This document shows, one piece after another, positions 1 through 7,819 of a DNA stretch of 64,000 bases. The position numbers and the translations under genes were made by a program. Below the pieces are notes generated by a model. That model did no database searches. It saw only the letters and a list, made by a program, of their open reading frames with translations, and was not told the DNA's origin. The number at the start of each line of letters is the position of its first letter. Position 1 is the stretch's first letter. Source of the DNA: Rudaea sp. 3F27F6 (GTDB lineage: Bacteria > Pseudomonadota > Gammaproteobacteria > Xanthomonadales > Rhodanobacteraceae); assembly GCF_005503555.1 (NCBI RefSeq), contig NZ_SCNG01000003.1:558001-622000 (forward strand), read 5' to 3'.

Positions 1-1379
1 TCGCCCGGCATGATCCCGTGCAGCAGCTGCGCCATGCCGACGGCCAAGGTCGGCGCGCCGCCGGCGCGCGAGAGAATGGTCGATTCGCCGATGTCCTTGG
101 CGGTCTGCGTTAGCTGGTCGGGGGTGACGACGAAACCCCACTGGCTGATTGCGGTCGCCGCGCTCTGCACGTCGGCGCCGATCAGCGCGGCAGGCGAGTT
201 CATCGCGAAGTAGACGCCCGGATGCAGCGCACTCGCCGCAATGATCGCCATCACCGCGACTGCCGCCTCGGTCAGCATGCCGCCGTAGCCGACCATGCGC
301 GCTTCGCGTTCGTTGGCGAGCAGCTTCGGCGTGGTGCCCGAGGAGATGATCGAGTGCCAGCCCGACACCGCGCCGCAGGCGATCGTGATGAACAGGAACG
401 GAAACAGGTTGCCCTGGAAAACCGGGCCGGAGCCGTCGATGAACTTCGTCACCGCGGGCATCTGCAGATACGGCGCGGCGAACAGGATCGCAATCGCGAG
501 CAGGCCGATCGTGCCGATCTTGAGGAAGGTCGACAGATAGTCGCGCGGCGCGAGCAGCAGCCACACCGGCAGCACCGAGGCGAAGAAGCCGTAGCCGATC
601 ACGAGCCAGGCGAGTTGCTTCGCGTCGAAGGTGAAGTAGGTGGACCACACCGGGTCCGCCGCAACGACGCCGCCTAACCAGATCGACGCAAGCAAGAGGA
701 TGAGACCGATGATCGACACTTCGAGCACGCGCCCGGGGCGGACAAAGCGCAGATAGATGCCCATCAGGATCGCGATCGGAATGGTGCAGGCGACGGTGAA
801 CGTTCCCCACGGCGAGATCGCGAGCGCCTTGACCACGACGAGGGCGAGCACAGCGAGCACGATCATCATCAGTATGAGCACGCCGATCATGCAGGTCACG
901 CCGGCGACGTTGCCCATCTCGGCGCGCAGCATATGGCCGAGCGAGCGTGCGTCGCGGCGCAGGGACAGAGCGAGGATCATGAAGTCCTGCACCGCGCCGG
1001 CAAGGACGACGCCGGCTAGGATCCACAGCGTGCCGGGCAGATAGCCCATCTGTGCGGCGAGTACCGGGCCGACGAGCGGGCCGGCGCCGGCGATCGCGGC
1101 GAAGTGGTGGCCGTAGACGATCCATTTGTCCGTCGGCACGTAGTCGAGGCCGTCGTTGCGCAGTTGCGCCGGAGTCGCGCGCGTCGGGTCGAGGCCGAGG
1201 ACTTTGTCGGCGATGAATTTCGAGTAGAAGCGATAGGCGATCGCGAACACCGAGAGCGCCGCGGCAACGAGCCAGATCGCATTGACCGATTCGCCGCGGT
1301 TCAGGGCGACGACACCGAGACACATCGCGCCACCGACGGCGACCAATCCCCACACCAGCTTGCCCACGGTGCCGCTCAT
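1..1379 (-). CDS. cstA: Carbon starvation protein A / pyruvate transporter (C-terminus missing)
   Basis: This is the first 459 residues of a CstA-family polytopic inner-membrane transporter, which imports peptides or pyruvate during carbon limitation. The translation starts MSGTVGKLVW and holds successive hydrophobic helices together with the family blocks YGHHFAAIAGAGPLVGP, QDFMILALSLRRD and CGAVSGWHS. Full-length members are about 680-720 residues, so roughly the last third lies beyond the left edge of the window. The start is the ATG whose A pairs with position 1379. The gene is transcribed leftwards, and its promoter should lie in 1380-1487, where there is a short perfect inverted repeat. 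The family assignment is secure; the substrate is inferred from the family. Confidence 0.93.
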   Translation of the reverse strand, partial: MSGTVGKLVWGLVAVGGAMCLGVVALNRGESVNAIWLVAAALSVFAIAYRFYSKFIADKVLGLDPTRATPAQLRNDGLDYVPTDKWIVYGHHFAAIAGAGPLVGPVLAAQMGYLPGTLWILAGVVLAGAVQDFMILALSLRRDARSLGHMLRAEMGNVAGVTCMIGVLILMMIVLAVLALVVVKALAISPWGTFTVACTIPIAILMGIYLRFVRPGRVLEVSIIGLILLLASIWLGGVVAADPVWSTYFTFDAKQLAWLVIGYGFFASVLPVWLLLAPRDYLSTFLKIGTIGLLAIAILFAAPYLQMPAVTKFIDGSGPVFQGNLFPFLFITIACGAVSGWHSIISSGTTPKLLANEREARMVGYGGMLTEAAVAVMAIIAASALHPGVYFAMNSPAALIGADVQSAATAISQWGFVVTPDQLTQTAKDIGESTILSRAGGAPTLAVGMAQLLHGIMPG

Positions 1380-1462
1380 AGCCACTCCCGCCGCGCGTTG
1401 TTGTCAGCGGAGTGTCTTGCGCGCCGGCAGTACCGTCAAGCTGGTCTTTCGGACAAAGGACA

Positions 1463-1480
1463 ATGACACGATTTTGTCAT
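1463..1480. promoter_or_regulatory. Inverted repeat upstream of cstA
   Basis: The perfect inverted repeat ATGACA-N6-TGTCAT lies about 85 bases upstream of the cstA start, in the only non-coding gap between cstA and the protease gene. Its size and place suit an operator or part of the cstA promoter. No regulator can be named from the sequence. Confidence 0.3.
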
Positions 1481-1487
1481 CGCACCG

Positions 1488-2650
1488 TCACGGGCTCGCG
1501 GCGAACCAGCCGACCGCATCGGCGACGACGTAGGTCGAGCCGGCCGAATTGAATACCGCAACCTGACCGTTCGTGCCGACCTTGGCGATGACCAGATTCT
1601 GCACGACCGATCCCTGAGTGAAGTTGAGGTTGGACGCGAATGGGCGCGTGCTTCCCGTCGGCCACACGGTCAGGAATCCGGACGTAGTCGGCGTCACCGC
1701 AGTCACGTTGAGTACGACGGCACCGACGCCGGAGGTCGGAATGTCGGCGCGCCCGGTCACGGTGAAGTCGAGTTCGACGCCCTGGCCGACCGCGCCGCCG
1801 CCGGCGAACTGCCCATCGAAGGTCGACTGGCCCGGTCGCGTATCGAGCAGGCGCACGGGTACCAGCGGAGTCAATTCGGACGCCGTCGGAAACCAGCCGG
1901 CCACGTCGGCGATCATGTGCGTACTGCCGTTCGAGTTGAACAGCGCGACCTGGCCGTTGTTGCCGACCTTGACGATGGCGAGGTTGGCGACGGTCTGGTT
2001 CGGCACGACGTTGAGGTTGGACGCATTCGGCACGGCGCTGCCGGCCGGCCACGCCGTGATGTAGGCCGAGGTCGTCGGCTGCGTCGCGGTCAAGTTGAGT
2101 ACCACGGCGCCGACTCCGCTGGCCGGCACGCCACCGCGGCCGGTCACGGTGAAGTCGAGCTCGGTGGTTCTGCCGAGGGCGCCGACGCCGGCGAACTGTC
2201 CGTCGACGGTGTGCGTGCCGGGCCGCGTGTCGAGCAGGCGCGCTGGCACGAGCGGTGCGAACGCCGAGGTGGCCGGAAACCAGCCGGCGACGTCGGCGAT
2301 CACGTCGGTGCTGCCGATCGCGTTGTACAAGGACACTTGGCCGCCGGAGCTGAGCTTGGCGACGACCAGATTCGGAACCGTCAGGCCCGACACGAAGTTG
2401 ATGTTCGATGCGAGCGGACGCGTGCTGCCCGTTGGCCACGCGGTGAGGTAGCCCGAAGCGCTCGGATTCGCGGCGGTGACGTTCAGCACCACGGCACCGG
2501 CACCGTTCGCGGGGACTCCGCCGCGGCCGGCTATCGTCAGGTCGAGCTGGCTGTTCGCCTGCAGTGCGCCCGTTCCGGAGAAGAGGCCGTCGGTCGTCTG
2601 CGCGCCGGCGCGCGTGTCGAGCACGCGCGAGGGAACCAAGGACGTGAACT
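1488..2650 (-). repeat. Three tandem 130-residue modules, protease tail
   Basis: The modules lie at about 2650-2253, 2252-1866 and 1865-1488. Each has the order LLDTR, DG-F-G-GA, GRGGVP-SG-GAVVLN, WP-GS-RP-ASN-NF, N-V-AKV-NGQV and a closing D-AGWF. The same modules form the tail of the divergent gene at 5541-6701. Similar modules occur in secreted proteins of actinobacteria and other soil bacteria. They are probably beta-rich adhesion or substrate-binding units, but no function is proven. Confidence 0.85.
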
Positions 2651-3995
2651 TGTTCGGCGGCGAACGCCATACCGCCATCTGCGGCGCATTGGTATTGATC
2701 GCCGTGGTGCTGTCGGCGCCGGTGACCGTCGCGCCGCCGGCCGTATAGGCAGTGCCGATCGGCACGCCGCAACTGCCGCCGTTACACGTGTTGAGAGTGG
2801 GGTTCGAAAAATATTGGGCGAGAGGGCTGCAGCCGTTCGCGGGAATGGGATAGGCCATGATCGTCCCGGCGTTGCCGTTGCAGTAGCCGCGGTTGTAGCT
2901 CGGGTAACCGTCATAGCACGGATGGCTCGAGGCGGTGCAATTGGAAACGGAACCGGCCGATTGAACCGATGTTGCTACGTCGTGCGCGGCACCCATCAGA
3001 TGACCTACCTCGTGGGTCAGCGTGGTGATGTCGCAATAGGCGTTGCCGTTCATTCCATCTTCGACGACAGAGAACGCATAGCCCGAGTAGGTGAAGTCGG
3101 AAGTGATGTAGGACAGGCCGCAAACGTTCGCCTGGAACGGCCGCACGAGCAAGACCGCGTCGGCGCCGTATTGGTTGCGTAGCGCGGCGACCGTCGTATC
3201 GCCCTGCAGGCTGCTCAAGGTCGTACTGTCGGGGACGCTCTTATCCGCATAGGAATAATTGACGGGTTGAGCGTAGACCATATTCAGGGACGCGTAGATG
3301 CCGCTGTTGGCGTAGACGGTGTTTGCTGTGGCGACGAGCGTATTGAGTCGCGCGATGGTCGCCGAGTAGCCGCCGAGCTGCGTCTGCAATTGCGTCGAGA
3401 ACAGAATCAGCACATCGATCTGGGCCGGATTGCCGGGTCCCGCCGCGCTCGGGCTCGCCACGGCCGCATCCGTATCGGCATCGGAACGGGCTTTCATGGA
3501 AGCGTCGACCTGCGGCGCGAGCACAATGTCGTCCATCGTCGGCACAAGCGGATGCTCGCCTGCGGCCTGCATGTCGGTAAGTACGGCGCTGTCTTCGCTG
3601 CCGCGCAGGCGCAGCTTGCCGCCCGGCGTGGCGATGCTGCCGTCGACTTGACCGGCATAGGTGGAGATCAGTACCGGATAATCCTTGCCGTGGCCGCGCA
3701 CATAGCCGATCCACACCTTGCCGCCGCCGTATCCGGTCTCGGTGCGTTCGTAGGTGAGAACATAAGAGGTGCCGCCGGGCGTTTCGATCGCGGCCTCGTC
3801 GCCGGCGTGCATCGCCTGGAGCGAGGCCGTGTTCGTCGCGACGAGCCGCTGTGTTTGCACACGGGTGGGCGAAATAGCCTGCGCTTGCGCGCCTGTTACC
3901 GCTGCGACGGGATGGAAGACATCCACTTGGGCTGTCGCGTTCGCGGCCGCGAACAACGCCAGACCGGCGGCCCCTATTTTGATGCCGATATGCAT
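1488..3995 (-). CDS. Secreted metzincin zinc metalloprotease with three C-terminal repeat modules
   Basis: The 835-residue product starts MHIGIKIGAAGLALF, a typical signal peptide ending near ANATAQ. A propeptide-like stretch of about 180 residues comes next. The protease domain carries the zinc-binding motif HEVGHLMGAAHD (His328, Glu329, His332, His338) and a downstream Met-turn in GTIMAY, which define a metzincin close to the reprolysin-like M12 peptidases. Several paired cysteines suggest a disulfide-stabilised extracellular enzyme. The last 390 residues are three tandem modules of about 130 residues. Each runs from an LVP-R-LLDTR start to a GSTD-IADVAGWF end. The reading frame stays open upstream to 5942, but only as a shadow of the divergent gene, so the signal-peptide ATG was taken as the start. 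The substrate is unknown. Confidence 0.88.
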   Translation of the reverse strand: MHIGIKIGAAGLALFAAANATAQVDVFHPVAAVTGAQAQAISPTRVQTQRLVATNTASLQAMHAGDEAAIETPGGTSYVLTYERTETGYGGGKVWIGYVRGHGKDYPVLISTYAGQVDGSIATPGGKLRLRGSEDSAVLTDMQAAGEHPLVPTMDDIVLAPQVDASMKARSDADTDAAVASPSAAGPGNPAQIDVLILFSTQLQTQLGGYSATIARLNTLVATANTVYANSGIYASLNMVYAQPVNYSYADKSVPDSTTLSSLQGDTTVAALRNQYGADAVLLVRPFQANVCGLSYITSDFTYSGYAFSVVEDGMNGNAYCDITTLTHEVGHLMGAAHDVATSVQSAGSVSNCTASSHPCYDGYPSYNRGYCNGNAGTIMAYPIPANGCSPLAQYFSNPTLNTCNGGSCGVPIGTAYTAGGATVTGADSTTAINTNAPQMAVWRSPPNKFTSLVPSRVLDTRAGAQTTDGLFSGTGALQANSQLDLTIAGRGGVPANGAGAVVLNVTAANPSASGYLTAWPTGSTRPLASNINFVSGLTVPNLVVAKLSSGGQVSLYNAIGSTDVIADVAGWFPATSAFAPLVPARLLDTRPGTHTVDGQFAGVGALGRTTELDFTVTGRGGVPASGVGAVVLNLTATQPTTSAYITAWPAGSAVPNASNLNVVPNQTVANLAIVKVGNNGQVALFNSNGSTHMIADVAGWFPTASELTPLVPVRLLDTRPGQSTFDGQFAGGGAVGQGVELDFTVTGRADIPTSGVGAVVLNVTAVTPTTSGFLTVWPTGSTRPFASNLNFTQGSVVQNLVIAKVGTNGQVAVFNSAGSTYVVADAVGWFAASP

Positions 3996-4166
3996 TTGTC
4001 GCTCCGCAGCAGAAGCTCGGAGAGTAGCCGTTTGCCGCGACAGATAGCGTGACGAAGCAGACGATACCGCGACGCAGTTGCCGGACTCGGGATGGCGGAG
4101 ATGGCAGACTTGCGAGTACGGCGAAAGGCGGGGCTTTGCGCTGTCGCATTCGGGAGGGACGGGGAT
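3996..4166. promoter_or_regulatory. Divergent promoter region of the two repeat-tailed secreted proteins
   Basis: These 171 bases separate the start of the leftward protease gene from the start of the rightward 844-residue protein, so both promoters should be here. A GGGAGGGACGGGG purine run precedes the rightward start. No clear -35/-10 pair or operator was found. Confidence 0.4.
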
Positions 4167-6701
4167 ATGCAGGGCTTTTTGTGGCTTGCGGTTGCGCTGC
4201 GCACACGGCGCGTGCAACTGGCGGCGGCTTGTGTAGTCGCCGTCGCGGCATTCACTGCTGCGCCGATAGCGATCGGCGCGACCGGCGACGGCGTGCAGCG
4301 CACGAGCACGACGGTGCTCGGGCTCGCCGTCGACCAGTACACCTGGACCGATTCGCAGGGACAGCCGCGCAGCGTGTCGCTCAAGCAGCAGGGCAACGGC
4401 AACCCCGGCAACGGCGGCTATGCCGTGCAGATGACCTATCGCGTTCTCGAAGGCGGCGTCTGGCGCACCGTCACAGCGAATATGGCGAGCGGCGGCGACG
4501 GCGGCTTCGGTTACTTCGTCGCGCACGAGTTGTATCGCAGTTTCAGCGACGGCTCGTCGGGCACGATCGCAGCACTGCACGGCGAAGACGATTCGCCGCT
4601 CGGATTGGCCTTCCCGGTCACCACGAGCGCGTCGACGATCACGGCCGCTTCGACCGTGGCGTCGCATAGTTTCCGCCTGACTTATCCGAAATGGGGCACG
4701 CTCGCGCCGATGGCCGACCCGAGCGCGGATCACGGCACGCCGACGGCCGCAGCTCAGCATATGCGCTACGCGGTGCCGGTCACGATCACCTGGACGTTCC
4801 AGAAAGGCACCGACTTCCCGCGCATCGACACCCAGGTCGATATCTCGGCGAGCACCAAGGGCCAGCTCGCGTTCGACATGCGCGGCCCGTACGGCGTGCT
4901 GGAATTCGCCGACAGTGATGCGAATGCGACGATCAACAACGTGCAGTGGGGCGACTCCGCGTTTCTCTTCGCCTCCAAGGTCGCTCCGTCGGCGTACCTC
5001 ACCCAGGCATCGGCGTGGACCTGGAGTGCGCCGATCGGCAGCATGCGGCCGTTCCAGGGCATGCTCGCCAAGCATTCGACCACGGGCGTGCTCTACGAGA
5101 TCGGTCTGTTCGAGATGAAACTGGCCGGCGATGCGGGGCTGGTCTACAGCGGCTATTCCTCGCACCGCGGCATCGACGGTAGCGGCTTCTATTCCGCAGC
5201 AAACGGCATCCAGCAATGGGAATGGCCGTTCCAATCGGCGCAGTACAGCGGCGGCGCGGCGGACGGCGGCTGGCTGGCCGGTGCGGCGATCTACGGCAAG
5301 AAATTCGCTTGGGGTTCGGCGCCGTTTTACGGCTCGAATCTGCCCGAGGTTTATTTGACCGACACCATGTCGGTGCCGATCGTTGCCTATCCCGCAGGCG
5401 GCGTGATTACGTATCGCACCTGTTGGGTCATGGGCAAATCGACTTACAGCGGCGTCGGCACGGCCGGCCTGACGCGCGGCGCCGCGGCAAGCGCGACGCC
5501 GAATTGTGCTACGGCACAAGCGGGATCTGCGTCGCCGACTTTCGTGTCCTTGTCTCCGGCTCGCGTGCTCGATACGCGTGCCGGATTCGCGACGGTCGAC
5601 GGACAGTATTCGGGCAGCGGCGCCCTGGCTGCCGGCGGCGAGCTCGATTTCGCCGTGAGCGGCCGCGGCGGCGTGCCGGCGAGCGGCGCCGCGGCGGTTG
5701 TGCTCAATGTGACCGTTGCCAATCCGACCGATCGCGGCTTCGTGACGGTGTGGCCCGCCGGCAGTTCGCGTCCGCTGGCTTCCAATCTCAATTTCGTGCC
5801 GGGTCAGACCGTGCCGAATCTGGTCCTGGCGAAGGTCGGTGCCGCAGGAAAGGTGGCGATGTTCAATTCCGCCGGCAGCACCGATCTGATCGCCGATGTC
5901 GCCGGTTGGTTTCCTGCCACTTCGGGGCTGACGCCGCTGCAACCGGCGCGCTTGCTCGACACGCGTGCGGGGCAGCGGACCGTCGACAACCAGTTCAGCG
6001 GCAGCGGCGCGCTCGGACAGGGCGTCGAACTCGATCTCGTCGTCGCCGGGCGCGGCGGCGTGCCGGCGAGCGGTGTCGATGCGGTCGTGCTGAATCTGAC
6101 GGCGGCGAATTCGAGCGGCCCGGGCTACGTGAGCGTATGGCCTGCAGGCAGCCCGCGCCCGTTTGCGTCGAATCTCAACCTCGCACCGGGGCGAAACAGT
6201 GCGAACCTCGTCATTGCGAAAGTCGGCGGCAACGGCAAGGTCGCCTTGTACAACGCTTTGAATTCGACCGATTTGATCGCCGACGTCATGGGCTGGTTCG
6301 CAAGCGCGTCGGAACTGACGTCGCTCGTGCCCGTACGCGTGCTGGATACGCGCAGCGGCAGCCCGACGGTGGACGGTCTCTATTCGGCAACCGGGGCGAT
6401 CGGCGCAGGCGCCGAACTTGATCTTGCCGTGACCGGCCGTGCCGGCGTTCCGAACAGCGGAGTCGATTCGGTGGTCCTCAACGTGACCGCGATAACGCCG
6501 AGCATGTCCGGCTTCCTGACTCTATGGCCCGCCGGCGGGGCAAGGCCGCGCACGTCGAATCTCAACTTCACTCCGGGCCAGGTCGTGCCCAACCTCGTGA
6601 TCGCCAAAGTCGGCACGAACGGCAAGGTCGCGATCTTCAATTCGGCAGGATCGACCGACGTTGCGGTCGATCTGATCGGCTGGTTTGCACCTTCGCCTTG
6701 A
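4167..6701 (+). CDS. Secreted protein of unknown function with three C-terminal repeat modules
   Basis: The 844-residue product starts MQGFLWLAVALRTRR, followed by a hydrophobic signal segment ending near PIAIGA. The frame is open back to 4092, but the ATG at 4167 is preceded by the purine-rich GGGAGGGACGGGG and puts the signal peptide at the N-terminus. The first 450 mature residues are rich in Gly, Ser, Thr and aromatic residues and look beta-structured. I recognise no catalytic motif or family in them. The last 390 residues are three modules of the kind found on the divergent protease. The pair probably share a surface or target through these tails; that is inference from architecture and gene arrangement. 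Confidence 0.8.
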   Translation: MQGFLWLAVALRTRRVQLAAACVVAVAAFTAAPIAIGATGDGVQRTSTTVLGLAVDQYTWTDSQGQPRSVSLKQQGNGNPGNGGYAVQMTYRVLEGGVWRTVTANMASGGDGGFGYFVAHELYRSFSDGSSGTIAALHGEDDSPLGLAFPVTTSASTITAASTVASHSFRLTYPKWGTLAPMADPSADHGTPTAAAQHMRYAVPVTITWTFQKGTDFPRIDTQVDISASTKGQLAFDMRGPYGVLEFADSDANATINNVQWGDSAFLFASKVAPSAYLTQASAWTWSAPIGSMRPFQGMLAKHSTTGVLYEIGLFEMKLAGDAGLVYSGYSSHRGIDGSGFYSAANGIQQWEWPFQSAQYSGGAADGGWLAGAAIYGKKFAWGSAPFYGSNLPEVYLTDTMSVPIVAYPAGGVITYRTCWVMGKSTYSGVGTAGLTRGAAASATPNCATAQAGSASPTFVSLSPARVLDTRAGFATVDGQYSGSGALAAGGELDFAVSGRGGVPASGAAAVVLNVTVANPTDRGFVTVWPAGSSRPLASNLNFVPGQTVPNLVLAKVGAAGKVAMFNSAGSTDLIADVAGWFPATSGLTPLQPARLLDTRAGQRTVDNQFSGSGALGQGVELDLVVAGRGGVPASGVDAVVLNLTAANSSGPGYVSVWPAGSPRPFASNLNLAPGRNSANLVIAKVGGNGKVALYNALNSTDLIADVMGWFASASELTSLVPVRVLDTRSGSPTVDGLYSATGAIGAGAELDLAVTGRAGVPNSGVDSVVLNVTAITPSMSGFLTLWPAGGARPRTSNLNFTPGQVVPNLVIAKVGTNGKVAIFNSAGSTDVAVDLIGWFAPSP
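5541..6701 (+). repeat. Three tandem 130-residue modules, unknown protein tail
   Basis: The modules lie at about 5541-5930, 5931-6321 and 6322-6701, with starts at VLDTR, LLDTR and VLDTR and closing GWF motifs. Module 3 is visibly close to module 3 of the divergent protease, with shared strings such as NLVIAKVGTNG and FNSAGST. The two tails form a long, imperfect inverted repeat in the DNA. Confidence 0.85.
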
Positions 6702-6716
6702 CCGAGTTGGTTACGC

Positions 6717-7742
6717 CTACAACCACTTCGCCCGGCGCAGGACGAAATACAGACCGGTGCAGATGCCCAGAGTGACGCCGATCAGCACGTAGTAGCCGCT
6801 CTTCGTGTCCAGCTCCGGCATATTGTGGAAGTTCATGCCGTACCAGCTTGCGATCAGCGTCGGTGCGGCGAGCAGGCCCGCCCAGCCGGCGAGACGCTTG
6901 ACCACGTCGTTCTGCGCGACGCTGACCATCGCGAGGTTGACGTTCATCGCCGCGGTCAGCAACTCGCCCATCGTATTGGTCGTATCGGCGATGCGCGCGG
7001 CGTGATCGTAGACGTCGCGCAGATACGGACGCACCTCGTCGTCGATCTGTTTGCCGTGGAAACGCGAAAGCTGATTGAGGATGTCCTGCATCGGCGACAC
7101 CGCGAGCCGCAGCGTGACGAGTTCGCGCTTGAGCAGGTACAGGCGTTCAATCACTTCGCGCTTGAACGTGTCCTCGAAGATTTCCTTCTCGAGTTCGTGC
7201 AACTCTTCTTTGAACGAGGAGACGATCGGCAGGAAGTTGTCGACGATGAAGTCGAGCACGGAGTAGAGCGCGTAGCTCGGTCCGAGCGCCATCAGTTCGG
7301 GCGTCTGTTCGCAGGCCTTGCGCGGCGCGGCGTAGGATAGCGAGGCGCCGTGGCGCACGGTCAGCAGAAAATTCTTGCCGAGGAAGATGTGCGTTTCGCC
7401 GAACTCGATCTTGCCGTTCACCACCTGCGCGGTGTGCAGGACGACGAACAGCACCTCGTCGTAGATTTCGATCTTCGGCCGCTGATGCGCGCAGTGCGCG
7501 TCTTCGATCGCGAGATCGTGCAGGCCGAATTCCTCCTGCAGCTTGCCGAGCAGGGCCTCGTCGGGCTCGTGCAGGCCGACCCAGATGAACTGGTCAGCGT
7601 ACTGCAGCACCGTGCTGATGTCGTCGAGAGCGACATCGCGCAGCTTGCGCCCGTCCTTGCCGTAGGCGATGCAGTTGACCAGCATCGGCGACATGGCCGC
7701 CGGTGTGGTGGATTGACTGTTGGGTTGGACCTGCATGTCCAT
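6717..7742 (-). CDS. corA: CorA-family magnesium/cobalt transporter
   Basis: The 341-residue product is a CorA-type divalent-cation channel of the inner membrane that moves Mg2+ (and Co2+ or Ni2+) inwards. A long acidic and helical cytoplasmic domain fills the first 280 residues. Two transmembrane helices close the protein, with the signature YGMNFHNMPEL loop between them (Gly302, Met303, Asn304). A short basic tail ends RRAKWL. The length is normal for the family. The annotated start is the first of two near ATGs (7742 and 7736); a later start at MSPMLVN is also possible. The gene is convergent with the secreted-protein gene on its left, with 15 bases between the stops. Confidence 0.95.
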   Translation of the reverse strand: MDMQVQPNSQSTTPAAMSPMLVNCIAYGKDGRKLRDVALDDISTVLQYADQFIWVGLHEPDEALLGKLQEEFGLHDLAIEDAHCAHQRPKIEIYDEVLFVVLHTAQVVNGKIEFGETHIFLGKNFLLTVRHGASLSYAAPRKACEQTPELMALGPSYALYSVLDFIVDNFLPIVSSFKEELHELEKEIFEDTFKREVIERLYLLKRELVTLRLAVSPMQDILNQLSRFHGKQIDDEVRPYLRDVYDHAARIADTTNTMGELLTAAMNVNLAMVSVAQNDVVKRLAGWAGLLAAPTLIASWYGMNFHNMPELDTKSGYYVLIGVTLGICTGLYFVLRRAKWL

Positions 7743-7819
7743 GATCTTACCGCCATCGTCGCGACGCGCGCATGATGCCGGAAGCGCGATGACGGCTGCA
7801 ATCGCAGTGCCGGGGGAGG

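Noticed and set aside
1917-3182. 421-codon plus-strand frame opposite the metalloprotease
   Set aside because: Low-complexity Arg/Gly/Val translation opposite a gene with a zinc motif and repeat modules; no ribosome site.
3996-5942. N-terminal extension of the metalloprotease by 649 residues
   Set aside because: The extension lies wholly antisense to the divergent secreted-protein gene and would bury a typical signal peptide inside the protein.
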